Shown here piece by piece: positions 1 to 8,188 of a DNA stretch of 35,885 nucleotides. Source of the DNA: Thiotrichaceae bacterium (lineage in GTDB: Bacteria > Pseudomonadota > Gammaproteobacteria > Beggiatoales > Beggiatoaceae); NCBI GenBank assembly GCA_029939505.1, contig JAOZSV010000021.1, positions 1 to 35,885 of the forward strand. Direction: 5' to 3'. The first letter of the stretch is position 1. Each line of letters begins with the position of its first letter. The position numbers and the translations under genes were made by a program. The notes below the pieces were generated by a model. It did not search any database. It was not told where the DNA came from and saw only the letters and a program-made list of their open reading frames with translations.

Positions 1-50
1 GGACGCTGGCGCGTCCTGACTGCATTCCCACGCCGGCGCGTGGGAACGAG
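1..50. repeat. Tandem GC-rich hairpin repeat (GGGAACGAG type)
   Basis: Two consecutive palindromes are visible: GGACGC/GCGTCC (1-6 with 11-16), then TTCCCACGC/GCGTGGGAA (25-33 with 38-46), ending in GGGAACGAG. This matches a type of dispersed GC-rich hairpin repeat common in filamentous sulfur bacteria and cyanobacteria. It may continue beyond the left edge. It could also act as a terminator for whatever lies upstream, but no U-run follows. Bases 51-204 hold only AT-rich sequence with fragments of other repeats (TAAGGGCAACC near 74; AACCTGACAGGTTT near 168). Confidence 0.6.
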
Positions 51-204
51 AAAAATACTTGCCAAAAAATTTATAAGGGCAACCTTTTCAGAAACGTTAT
101 CAGTTTACCATAAGTTAATGTTTAATCAAAGAAATTTAGCTCGCTTATAAATTAAGGGCAAAAAAAAACCTGACAGGTTTGAGGTTTGTCACTTTGGCGA
201 ATCA

Positions 205-237
205 AGAAATCCGATTTTTGGAAAAAATCGGATTTCT
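205..237. repeat. T/A-tract palindrome, AGAAATCCGA arm type
   Basis: Perfect 15-base arms, AGAAATCCGATTTTT and its complement, with a 3-base loop. It is one of several such palindromes in the window (29518-29550, 32087-32119, partial copies near 30278 and 32165). The layout of arm, T-tract, loop, A-tract and complementary arm is shared with the TTCGAGG-type elements inserted in genes elsewhere here. Lying 53 bases past the stop of the giant minus-strand gene, it could serve as its terminator. Confidence 0.75.
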
Positions 238-255
238 AAAGCGATTTTATGAAAA

Positions 256-284
256 GGTGGGTTTCGTACCTCTACCCACCCTAC
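256..284. repeat. Partial GTAGGGTGGG-type repeat
   Basis: The segment GGTGGGTTTCGTACC followed by CTACCCACCCTAC is a shortened relative of the 86-bp inverted repeats at 6946-7031 and 8204-8289. It ends six bases before the stop codon of the giant minus-strand gene. Confidence 0.6.
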
Positions 285-289
285 ATTCA

Positions 290-3200
290 CTAATGGCATC
301 CGTTCGGTAGGTATTCCTGTGGTATGCCATTGGGTATAGTGACACTACTACATGTCCAGTTCTGATTATCTGGTTCATAGACTAAACGAATATTTTTACC
401 AGCAACCGCCGGATCAATGCACTCTTCTTCCACCGTTTTTAAAGTGGCTTGAAAAAAGAACTCTCCTGAAACAATGTTAGCGGTATAGGTACCAGAATTT
501 CGGCCACCCAGTTCTTCTATACTAGGCCATTGACCAACAGCGCCCAAATATTCTTCCGCAGGCGTTTTCAACTCTGCTAACAAGCCAAGTGCCTCTCCAA
601 CGGCTTGCGACACGGTTACCGGACATTTCACACAATCATCGCAATCAGGGATAGGAGTCTCGTCATCGCAATCGCAACTCGGCAAATTCAATGAACAAGC
701 CGCAACTGGCATAGCGATACCTTCTACATCATTATACTGATGACTCAACGTTTCATCAGCTTCAATGACTTGACAGGTTTCGACATCGAAGGCGTGTAAA
801 CCAAAGGGCACATTATGAGTGCCTATCAGCAATAAGCCTTCTGGCGTGATTTCTAATGCCTCAGTTTCGCCGAGTAGCTTGTCAGGGCAAATCACGTCTA
901 ATGTATCGGTCTCCCAGTCATATTGCCAGAGGTCGGTGCCGACTGCGCCGAGAAAGACTTTCTCCTCGTTTTTCTTCAAGGTAAGCCCTTCTATGAGTGG
1001 TTTGTCATAAGGTAATTCCAAAGTACCCACACCCGTTGTCAGGTTAATCGTTATCAAACCATCGCCCTTTGCCCAGGCATATAATGTACCGTCAGGGCTA
1101 AATGCAAGGTCTTCGATTTCCTTAAAGCCGCTGCTTCCGACTGGGAAAAGTTTACCCGTTTCTCCATCCACTCTATAGAAATGTCCCTGTTTCTCATTCG
1201 TGACATTGTCTCCCGACGCGGCGTAAATCATATTCGTTTCGGGATGAATGGCAAGGCTCTCAATATCGTGTCCCTTGTACATGGGTCCTAACGCGCTGAC
1301 TGTGAGATCATCAAGATTCACTGTGAAGAACTGCGAGTTGTTGAGTCCTTTGTCATTGACGGCGTAGAGTTGACAAGTAGCGGGTGCGATATTTTCCTCG
1401 AAAATCACTTCGCTGCCTTCTTCTCCCGGTGTGATAACAGACTTGCCACCTCCAACGGCTTCCGTATTACGGGGTTCGCTCCTGTTAAAGGACAAGGTTT
1501 TTTCACCGCCTTCAGCTAACACGGTGAAATTGATCGTGACGAGGGTAAATTCACCCGTCGCTAAGTCATTTTTCCATGCACCAGCGACAAAGTTAATATG
1601 CCCTGTCACGTTGTCAAAATCGTTTTCCAAAATATCGTCAAAACGATCACCTGCCGTTAAGTGATTAACCCGTAGTTTTTGTGGGTCAAAGTTAAGATAA
1701 ACCGCAGTCGCATCAACGGCTTGGTTCGCATCGACTAGAATCGCAACGTCAAAGGATGAACCACCCGTTAATCCTGCTGGAATTGATGTTGTCCGTAAAC
1801 TGACTGAACCACCACCGTCACGAACACTCTTTCGTAATGTCGGCGGCGTGACAGACGTATCCCATTCACAAATAGCAGGGTTTTCATCACCTTTTGGCTT
1901 TTTATAATTAGCATCAAACAACAGCTTGTCTGCGGTGTTGACGCAATTATCCTCATCAAGATCAGCGTTTTCAATGTAACCATTATCACCCTGACACTTA
2001 TCTTTGCTTGTCTTGATGGAAGACCTATCAAGCAACTCCACCTTGTTGTTATCATCAACATCTCCCTCTAAAAGCGTTCCAAAGTCAAGCAGGTTGTCAC
2101 CACCCAGCATTAAGGGTGGTCCAATCCGATTTGCCAATGTATGTGGTGCTTTGACGCAGATTGAGTAATTGCCAGATGGTTCTGGGAGTATACAATGCCC
2201 TAAACCATCCGTTTCGATGGTGTAAGGTTGATTGCCGTCAACATAGATTTTCAGATCAGTTTCCCAACGAGAATTAGCCGGCGGTATGGTAGGGCGACCT
2301 TGCAAAGTCACTTTACATTCCATACACTCTTGTGTGACAATTGTTTCATCGTCAGCCGCGACGGAAAGCGTTTCACCTTCAAAGGTTGCGATTGTCGAAT
2401 CAAATTGCAAGTTAGTACCGTCAATGGCTGCCAAAACGGTGAAATTGAAGGTAACCAGTTCAAACTCTCCACTGGGCGGTTCATTGTCCCAAACACCAGC
2501 TGCAAAGTCAATGGAACCCTCATTAATGTCTTCTGTGAGGACATCATCTAATACCCCACTATTTGTAATTGTATTCGCCTGTAATTTGGTGGAGTCAAAT
2601 TTCAGGGAAAACTCGACACCATCAATAGACTGAGATTCTGGCGTTGTCTGGAAGGTGATGTTAAAGCTCTTGCCAACGCAGATGGGAGAAGAGTTGGAAG
2701 TGGCTATTAATTCTACCTCAGTGGCATTAGGAGCGGGTTTGTTAGGCGATAACCCATGACATTTACTCATATTACTTGAATAAACTTGCCATTCACCACC
2801 AGTCACTGGATTATCCGTAACCACGTTTTCATCAAATCCTTTGACATAAGTATGCCCTGCGGCATCACCATTACAATAAATCCCACTGCCTTCTTTAGCG
2901 GTATTACCAGTGACAGCAATATTACTCAAATCAACATAAAGATGATCTGGGTTATGGCTGCTATGAACATAAAGTCCACCACCATTGCCAGTTGCGACAT
3001 TGTCTTTAAAGGTGACATCCGTGAACTTATTGCGTCCACCATAATAGCCGGAGCCATAGATGAGATAAGCACCTGCACCTTCAGGCGCTTTATTGCCACT
3101 TATTTCACCACCTTTATAGTCAAAGGCTGCTAGATAGTTATGCAAACCACCGCCAGATTTAGTCGCAGTGTTATTTCTAATCACGACGTTTTCTAGTGTA

Positions 3201-5779
3201 GTGAGTTGCGAACCTCTATTCCAAACAGTATTGGATGTGATGACAATACCACCACCACTTTTAGCTTGATTATTTTCTACAATCAAGTTTTTCAGAGTGG
3301 GTGTTGAAAAACCACCTAGATAAATCCCACTGGCAGAGCCTTTGGTGATAGTAAAACCATCTAACACGGCTTTGGCAGTTTCTTCACTTTTGGCTGTCAC
3401 CACCGTACCATTCTGATTACCATCAATCACGGTATTTTCAGCACCATCAGTCGATTTAACGATGATGTTTTTGCCATTGAAATTGATGTTTTCAACATAC
3501 GTGCCGGGATGGACTAAAACAGTATAGTCCTCTTTGGCAACGTCAATGCCGTGTTGGATGGTGGCAAAAGGTTTAGCTTCTGAACCATCATTTGTGTCTA
3601 AGCCACTGGTGGAAACATTGCAGGTTTGATTTGGGCATGACATATCCCCAGCTGCTTGTTTTACCGTAACAGTTTGCGGGCTATTTTCTGCACCCGGTGC
3701 GACAACTGTAATTGTACCAGTTCTTTCTCCACCAGAATTGGCATCATAACGAACTATGATTGTGCCGCTATTTTCGCCATAGTCGCCACTTTCAATTGTT
3801 AGCCATGAATCATTCGCTTCGGCTATCCAACCCATTATTGGACCAGTACCACTGTTTGCAACATCAATGGTGATTGTATCGCTGGTTTCAACAACATCAT
3901 GGGAAGTTTGGCTAACAGATAATGTAGTATCCTGTGATGACTTCACCAACCTAATTGTTGGATTGTAGGTACATCCATTACTACCCTGTGCTATTATATC
4001 GCAATCTGGGTTTTGTCCATGCTGTCCAACCCATAGTTTTTTTATGGAAGTACCAAATGCAAAACAACCTTGTTGATTATAAGTAGGAAATTTTCCAAGT
4101 TTACCATTAATTTCCGTCATAAAATCGACACCAAGATCGTTTTTAGTCCCACCAGCAGTAACACCTGATGCATCAAAATACCCACTTGATGGAATAAGAG
4201 TACCATCATCTTTTTCTAACTTCCACGAATAACCAATACCAGTTGATTTACCAGTTATACAGAAGTTATTATCAATCTTGATTTCAGGAGGACAATAGCC
4301 AAAATTCATATCTTCAACAACATCATACTTTTCCAAATCAATGGAATAAGTCTTGGAACCACCAGGATAGCTTTGTTCAACTTCTGACTTCACATAAAGA
4401 GTATAGTCTCCTGGAAAGTCTAAATCCTCAAACTTATAGTTGCCGTCATTATCTGTAAACTCAAGAAACTTTATGTCGTTGATTTTGTCATCGTTGTATT
4501 TCAGCCATACTTGCCAATCGTACAAGCCAGACTCGCCTGCGTCTATTTCACCATTGCAGTTCTTGAGGTCGTCAGTATTTAAGTCATTCCATACATTACC
4601 ACTAATAGAAGCAGGTAATTGAAGGCCAAAATCAAGATTATCTACTGAATCACATGCCAAATTAACAGTGTGGGAACCTTGTGAAGGTTCAGTTATATTT
4701 TTTCCAGTAAGGTCCTGTCCTTTTACACGAACATTATGTGTTAGCCCCGTTTTGTTGAACAGGAAAGTATATTCACCATCTCCATCTGTTTGAGTACTAT
4801 TAGTAGTAATTATACTACCATCTTTGAAAGTTTGTACGCCTATATCATCCAACAATGGTTCGAGTTTTCCAGGTTTGTATTCATTACGAAGCTTATCGCC
4901 ATTAATGTCATACCAAATCTTACCACCGATAGAAGGACATGTACCACATTGTGTTATACTAATGCTCCCAGATTTATCAAAAGCATAACCATCTAATGTA
5001 TAACTCACTTGGTACTTACCGGACAATGTAACTTGTAATGTCTTTTGTGTCCCTACTGGACTGTTATCTTTATACCATTGATAACCATATCCTTCAGGTG
5101 CTTCATTAGCAACCAATGTAGCTGTATTAGTAGAACACAAAAATCTGCTACTGCCACTTTGAAGTGCGATTGTTGGAGTTGGAGGGCAGTCAGAATAACT
5201 CCGTGATTTAGAATAATCCCACCACTTATCACGTCCGCTATGGGTATACTTAATAGTAAAATCTCCATCACCATTTTTGCATAACTCATATTTTTGCTCA
5301 GGAGTAAGGTTGAACTTATCCCATAAAGAATCATTCCAGTATCTATCTTCTAAATCATGTTTACATTCAACATGACGAGAGCACAACATTCCATTACAAG
5401 AACTAGGCCAACCGCCAGTTGCATACGTGAGCGATGGAGAAAGTGTAGTAAGCGTTATTTCAGTACTGCAAGTAAAATCTCTCGCCAAAGCATCACGCCC
5501 CATCGCCATCAAACCCACGACAAGTGCAACAAACACAACCCCCCGCCAAACAGACGCAGGAGATTTCAGGGAACTAGCCCCCGTAGTAGATACCACCGGC
5601 ACATCCGGCGAAAGGATAACAGATAACCACCGCGTCACCGGTAGTAATCGGCTTATCCCACTAAAGATAGCGAGTATGCCCGCCATTAACCCTCGCCCAA
5701 GTCTAAAACCACTTGAGCAAGCGGAGGAAAAGTCCTCCAATCGTCGTACCCAATTGGTACGTTTATATTGAATTGACAT
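290..5779 (-). CDS. Giant secreted modular adhesin with C-terminal pilin-like domain
   Basis: Probably a secreted or surface protein of 1829 residues. The first 100 residues hold two hydrophobic stretches; the second (about 78-99, ending ALA-RD) looks like a signal peptide behind a long N-terminal extension. In order: a Cys-rich and Ig/PKD-like part (about 100-280); two SdrD-B-like domains (282-385, 391-495); a BACON-like domain (618-710, WLTIESGDYG); a DUF1565/right-handed beta-helix (717-1000); a cohesin-like domain (1022-1150); a dockerin-like double Ca-loop segment (1238-1292); a second cohesin-like domain (1325-1450); a beta-propeller-like SMP-30/NHL-type region (1469-1695); a Cys/Asp-rich linker; and 1719-1829, which resembles the C-terminal globular domain of type IV pilins (VSQA, EEY, G.WP, W.C, YLP..C). 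The start ATG has AGGA 11 bases upstream. Domain borders are by eye. Role inferred: adhesion or matrix scaffold. Confidence 0.85.
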   Translation of the reverse strand: MSIQYKRTNWVRRLEDFSSACSSGFRLGRGLMAGILAIFSGISRLLPVTRWLSVILSPDVPVVSTTGASSLKSPASVWRGVVFVALVVGLMAMGRDALARDFTCSTEITLTTLSPSLTYATGGWPSSCNGMLCSRHVECKHDLEDRYWNDSLWDKFNLTPEQKYELCKNGDGDFTIKYTHSGRDKWWDYSKSRSYSDCPPTPTIALQSGSSRFLCSTNTATLVANEAPEGYGYQWYKDNSPVGTQKTLQVTLSGKYQVSYTLDGYAFDKSGSISITQCGTCPSIGGKIWYDINGDKLRNEYKPGKLEPLLDDIGVQTFKDGSIITTNSTQTDGDGEYTFLFNKTGLTHNVRVKGQDLTGKNITEPSQGSHTVNLACDSVDNLDFGLQLPASISGNVWNDLNTDDLKNCNGEIDAGESGLYDWQVWLKYNDDKINDIKFLEFTDNDGNYKFEDLDFPGDYTLYVKSEVEQSYPGGSKTYSIDLEKYDVVEDMNFGYCPPEIKIDNNFCITGKSTGIGYSWKLEKDDGTLIPSSGYFDASGVTAGGTKNDLGVDFMTEINGKLGKFPTYNQQGCFAFGTSIKKLWVGQHGQNPDCDIIAQGSNGCTYNPTIRLVKSSQDTTLSVSQTSHDVVETSDTITIDVANSGTGPIMGWIAEANDSWLTIESGDYGENSGTIIVRYDANSGGERTGTITVVAPGAENSPQTVTVKQAAGDMSCPNQTCNVSTSGLDTNDGSEAKPFATIQHGIDVAKEDYTVLVHPGTYVENINFNGKNIIVKSTDGAENTVIDGNQNGTVVTAKSEETAKAVLDGFTITKGSASGIYLGGFSTPTLKNLIVENNQAKSGGGIVITSNTVWNRGSQLTTLENVVIRNNTATKSGGGLHNYLAAFDYKGGEISGNKAPEGAGAYLIYGSGYYGGRNKFTDVTFKDNVATGNGGGLYVHSSHNPDHLYVDLSNIAVTGNTAKEGSGIYCNGDAAGHTYVKGFDENVVTDNPVTGGEWQVYSSNMSKCHGLSPNKPAPNATEVELIATSNSSPICVGKSFNITFQTTPESQSIDGVEFSLKFDSTKLQANTITNSGVLDDVLTEDINEGSIDFAAGVWDNEPPSGEFELVTFNFTVLAAIDGTNLQFDSTIATFEGETLSVAADDETIVTQECMECKVTLQGRPTIPPANSRWETDLKIYVDGNQPYTIETDGLGHCILPEPSGNYSICVKAPHTLANRIGPPLMLGGDNLLDFGTLLEGDVDDNNKVELLDRSSIKTSKDKCQGDNGYIENADLDEDNCVNTADKLLFDANYKKPKGDENPAICEWDTSVTPPTLRKSVRDGGGSVSLRTTSIPAGLTGGSSFDVAILVDANQAVDATAVYLNFDPQKLRVNHLTAGDRFDDILENDFDNVTGHINFVAGAWKNDLATGEFTLVTINFTVLAEGGEKTLSFNRSEPRNTEAVGGGKSVITPGEEGSEVIFEENIAPATCQLYAVNDKGLNNSQFFTVNLDDLTVSALGPMYKGHDIESLAIHPETNMIYAASGDNVTNEKQGHFYRVDGETGKLFPVGSSGFKEIEDLAFSPDGTLYAWAKGDGLITINLTTGVGTLELPYDKPLIEGLTLKKNEEKVFLGAVGTDLWQYDWETDTLDVICPDKLLGETEALEITPEGLLLIGTHNVPFGLHAFDVETCQVIEADETLSHQYNDVEGIAMPVAACSLNLPSCDCDDETPIPDCDDCVKCPVTVSQAVGEALGLLAELKTPAEEYLGAVGQWPSIEELGGRNSGTYTANIVSGEFFFQATLKTVEEECIDPAVAGKNIRLVYEPDNQNWTCSSVTIPNGIPQEYLPNGCH

Positions 5780-5962
5780 AATTTAATGTTTCCTAACAGG
5801 TTAAAGTGTTTAAGTGTGATAAAAATAGACTTGCCCTTGCTACACCTAAACTTAAAACAAGGGTAAGTTTTCAGTAATCAATAATCAATTATCAGTTATC
5901 AGTTTCAGGCAAAAGTTTTTCCGCGCTAAAAAAAGGACAAGAGGTTGTTTAAGAAAAAAAGC

Positions 5963-5991
5963 TTGACAAGCAAATAAGCCCTCTTTATAAT
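5963..5991 (+). promoter_or_regulatory. Consensus sigma-70 promoter of KilA-N unit 1
   Basis: TTGACA (5963-5968), a 17-base spacer and TATAAT (5986-5991): both hexamers and the spacing match consensus exactly. The same promoter is conserved at 7207-7235 in the second unit. Predicted transcription start is about 5998-5999, which is where the terminal stem of the short RNA begins. Confidence 0.85.
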
Positions 5992-5998
5992 TCACCAT

Positions 5999-6064
5999 AC
6001 ACTTAGCTAGGGAAAGCTACCCGAAAAGGTGGTAACCATAGAATGCCACTCTGCTAAGTGTTTT
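5999..6064 (+). ncRNA. Stem-closed structured leader or small RNA, copy 1
   Basis: ACACTTAGC (5999-6007) pairs perfectly over 9 bp with GCTAAGTGT (6053-6061), and a short U-run follows (to 6064). Inside are a small GGG/CCC hairpin and GTGG...CCAC pairing. The predicted start lies 7-8 bases after a perfect -10 box, so the transcript would begin at the stem. It could be a small RNA ending at its own terminator-like stem, an attenuator, or a cis-regulatory leader for the KilA-N gene 42 bases downstream. I do not recognise a known riboswitch class. Copy 2 is at 7243-7308. Confidence 0.55.
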
Positions 6065-6105
6065 GTTCCCCCTTAAAATTCTATAACTACTATGGAGTGT
6101 CAAAT

Positions 6106-6930
6106 ATGACAACTCAACTAATAAGCCGTGATTTTCACGGTGCTAGAATCCGCCAGCGTTCTGATGGCTATTTGAATGCGACTGACATGTGTCAAGCTAA
6201 TGGTAAACGACTTAATGATTATCTTCGCCTTAAAATTACTAACGAGTTTTTAAAAGAACTATCTAAATCTACCGGATTGCCCATAGAACCTCAAAACGGG
6301 AAATCCCGCTTTGGTGAAAATAAAGGACTTACAGAAATCACTCATGGAGGAAATGATGCTGGTGCATGGGTTCATCCCAAGGTGGCTATTTATTTAGCTA
6401 TTTGGTGTAGTCCTGAATTTGCTGTACTTGTAACCGATTGGGTTCATGAACTCCTAACCAAAGGTTCAGTATCACTAGACCCAAAACTAGAAATTGCCCC
6501 ATTCGCTCAAGCCCAAGCCGAAGAATTAGATAAGCTTGGTATCATCGGCAATGCCAAACAAATCGCCCTCAACAACTCCATAAAGCAACAGTTTGATTGC
6601 GATATATTGCAATTATTTGGTATTGAATCCCCGACTGCCGAAATCCAGCAAGCCCTACTTATTCCAACTGAAATAGCCAAACGAGTTGGTTTAAAAAGTG
6701 CCAGACCAGTTAACGTCAAGTTAATTGAATTTGGACTCCAAACCAAACACCGCGACGACAAAAAACGCCTTTATTATGAACTGACAGAAGAAGGCAGCAA
6801 ACACGCCCAATACCAAGACACCAGCAAAAAGCATAATTCTGGTACCTTAGTCCGTACTCTAAAATGGTACGAAAGCGTCTTACAATTCTTCCAAGCCTTG
6901 CCAGTTTCCAAAGTATTTAAACTCACATAA
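6106..6930 (+). CDS. KilA-N domain DNA-binding protein, copy 1
   Basis: 274 residues. Residues 4-115 form a KilA-N domain (SRDFHGARIRQRSDGYLNAT near the N-terminus; GAWVHPKVAIYLAIWCSPEF later), a DNA-binding fold known from phage and large DNA virus proteins and related to APSES domains. Residues about 185-255 (PTEIAKRVGLKSARPVNVKL, KKRLYYELTEEG) resemble a winged-helix-like module found in phage regulators. The start is set at 6106 rather than the in-frame ATG at 6058 because GGAG lies 8 bases upstream (6094-6097) and the paralogue starts at the same point. It is transcribed from the promoter at 5963-5991 through the structured leader. Likely a phage-derived regulator; its targets are unknown. 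Confidence 0.85.
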   Translation: MTTQLISRDFHGARIRQRSDGYLNATDMCQANGKRLNDYLRLKITNEFLKELSKSTGLPIEPQNGKSRFGENKGLTEITHGGNDAGAWVHPKVAIYLAIWCSPEFAVLVTDWVHELLTKGSVSLDPKLEIAPFAQAQAEELDKLGIIGNAKQIALNNSIKQQFDCDILQLFGIESPTAEIQQALLIPTEIAKRVGLKSARPVNVKLIEFGLQTKHRDDKKRLYYELTEEGSKHAQYQDTSKKHNSGTLVRTLKWYESVLQFFQALPVSKVFKLT

Positions 6931-6945
6931 AGTCTTTTAGTAAGC

Positions 6946-7031
6946 GTAGGGTGGGTAGAGTGAAACGAAACCCACCACCACCATTTAATATTAATTGAGA
7001 AATGGTGACGCTTCGCTCCTACCCACCCTAC
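6946..7031. repeat. 86-bp inverted-repeat element (GTAGGGTGGGTAG), copy 1
   Basis: Perfect 13-bp terminal inverted repeats, GTAGGGTGGGTAG (6946-6958) and CTACCCACCCTAC (7019-7031), enclose a short core that contains AAACGAAACCCACC. It sits 15 bases after the KilA-N stop and could act as a bidirectional terminator. The copy at 8204-8289 is nearly identical. Bases 7037-7206 are the duplicated upstream leader, with TAATCAG heptamers at about 7110-7147. Confidence 0.8.
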
Positions 7032-7206
7032 ACTTGCTAACAGGTTAAAGTGTTTAAGTGTGATTAAAATACACTTGCCCTTGCCACACCTAAACTTAAA
7101 ACAAGGGAAAGTTTTCAGTAATCAGTAATCAGTAATCAGTTATCAGTTTCAGGCAAAAGTTTTTCCGCGCTAAAAAAAGGACAAGAGGTTGTTTAAGAAA
7201 AAAAGC

Positions 7207-7235
7207 TTGACAAGCAAATAAGCCCTCTTTATAAT
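7207..7235 (+). promoter_or_regulatory. Consensus sigma-70 promoter of KilA-N unit 2
   Basis: TTGACA (7207-7212), 17-base spacer, TATAAT (7230-7235), identical to the promoter of unit 1. It precedes the second structured leader by 7 bases. Confidence 0.85.
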
Positions 7236-7242
7236 TCACCAT

Positions 7243-7308
7243 ACACTTAGCTAGGATAGCTTCCGAAACGAGAGGTAACCACAGAATGCCACTCTGCTAA
7301 GTGTTTTT
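7243..7308 (+). ncRNA. Stem-closed structured leader or small RNA, copy 2
   Basis: The 9-bp terminal stem (7243-7251 with 7296-7304) is identical to copy 1 and is followed by a run of five T (7304-7308). The interior has changed: the GGG/CCC hairpin of copy 1 is GGA/TCC here, a change that keeps pairing, whereas GGTAACC and GAATGCCACTCT are kept. Retention of pairing across the two copies supports a folded RNA, but two sequences are little evidence. Confidence 0.55.
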
Positions 7309-7360
7309 ATCAAATGTCTGTGAAATCCTTCCTAATTAACTACTGTGGAGAGTCTATAAA

Positions 7361-8188
7361 ATGACCAACCAACAATTAATAAGCCGTGATTTTCACGGTG
7401 CTAGAATCCGCCAGCGTTCTGATGGGTATTTGGATGCTACGGCAATGTGTAAGGCAACAGGTAAACTATTCAAAGATTATCGTCGCCTTAAAACCACTCA
7501 GGAATATCTTGAGGTTTTTAGTTTAAAGAGGAGAATTCCCCCCTTTAAAATTATCGAAGTAAAATCAGGTCGTTACGGTGGTTCATGGATACATCCAATA
7601 GCATCTATTAATTTAGCTACTTGGTGTAGTCCCGAATTTGCCGTTATGGTGTCGGATTGGGTTTTTGAACTCCTAACCACAGGCTCAGTATCACTTTACC
7701 CAAGACTAGAAATTGCCCCATTCGCCCAAGCCAAAGCCGAAGAATTAGATAATCTTGGTATCATCGGCAATGCCAAACAAATCGCCCTCAACAATTCCAT
7801 AAAGCAACAGTTTGATTGCGATATATTGCAATTATTTGGTATCGAATCCCCAACTGCCGAAATCCAGCAAGCCCTACTTATTCCAACTGAAATAGCTAAA
7901 CGAGTTGGTTTAAAAAGTGCCCGTCCAGTTAATGTCAAATTAATTGAACTTGGCTTACAAACCAAACACCGCGACGACAAAAAACGCCTTTACTATCAAC
8001 TAACCGAAGAAGGCAGCAAACATGCCCAATACCAAGACACTGGCAAAAAACATAACTCTGGTACCCTAGTCCGTACTATCAAATGGTTTCGAGGTTCAAG
8101 TTTTTTTCCGAAAAACTTGAACCTCGAAGAAAGCATCTTACAATTCTTCCAAGCCCTGCCCATTCCCAAAGTATTTAAACTCACATAA
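7361..8188 (+). CDS. KilA-N domain DNA-binding protein, copy 2, with in-frame palindrome insertion
   Basis: 275 residues, paralogue of the upstream KilA-N protein. The KilA-N domain (residues about 5-105) has diverged strongly from copy 1 after the conserved opening SRDFHGARIRQRSDGYL, whereas residues from about 120 to the end are nearly identical. Near the C-terminus copy 1 reads KWYESVLQFFQ, and this copy reads KWF, then 13 extra residues, then ESILQFFQ. The extra 39 bases come from the palindrome at 8088-8128, so the insertion keeps the frame. Start: GGAGAG lies 8-13 bases upstream. The end of a minus-strand reading frame overlaps the 3' part. Same likely role as copy 1, possibly with a different target. 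Confidence 0.85.
   Translation: MTNQQLISRDFHGARIRQRSDGYLDATAMCKATGKLFKDYRRLKTTQEYLEVFSLKRRIPPFKIIEVKSGRYGGSWIHPIASINLATWCSPEFAVMVSDWVFELLTTGSVSLYPRLEIAPFAQAKAEELDNLGIIGNAKQIALNNSIKQQFDCDILQLFGIESPTAEIQQALLIPTEIAKRVGLKSARPVNVKLIELGLQTKHRDDKKRLYYQLTEEGSKHAQYQDTGKKHNSGTLVRTIKWFRGSSFFPKNLNLEESILQFFQALPIPKVFKLT

Larger units (their letters stand above)
5793..7036. repeat. Tandem duplication, unit 1 (KilA-N cassette)
   Basis: Unit 1 of a duplication with a 1244-base period; both units open with CTAACAGGTTAAAGTG. Each unit contains a leader with TAATCAG-like heptamers, a sigma-70 promoter, a stem-closed short RNA, a KilA-N gene and an 86-bp inverted repeat. Outer parts are nearly identical, while the RNA interior, the leader after it and the 5' half of the coding region have diverged. 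Confidence 0.85.

Noticed and set aside
819-1664. Plus-strand open frames opposite the giant adhesin gene
   Set aside because: They are shadows of the long minus-strand gene; no start signals and no protein-like domain content. The same holds for other opposite-strand frames across 22300-29400.
5999-6064. Known riboswitch (c-di-GMP or cobalamin type) in the KilA-N leader
   Set aside because: GGTGG, AACC and GCCACT fragments recall parts of these classes, but the conserved cores and helix order do not fit, and the element is too short.
6125-6139. Palindrome CCGTGATTTTCACGG at the start of the KilA-N genes as an autoregulatory operator
   Set aside because: It encodes the conserved SRDFHG motif of the domain, so protein constraint explains it; no second copy was seen near the promoters.
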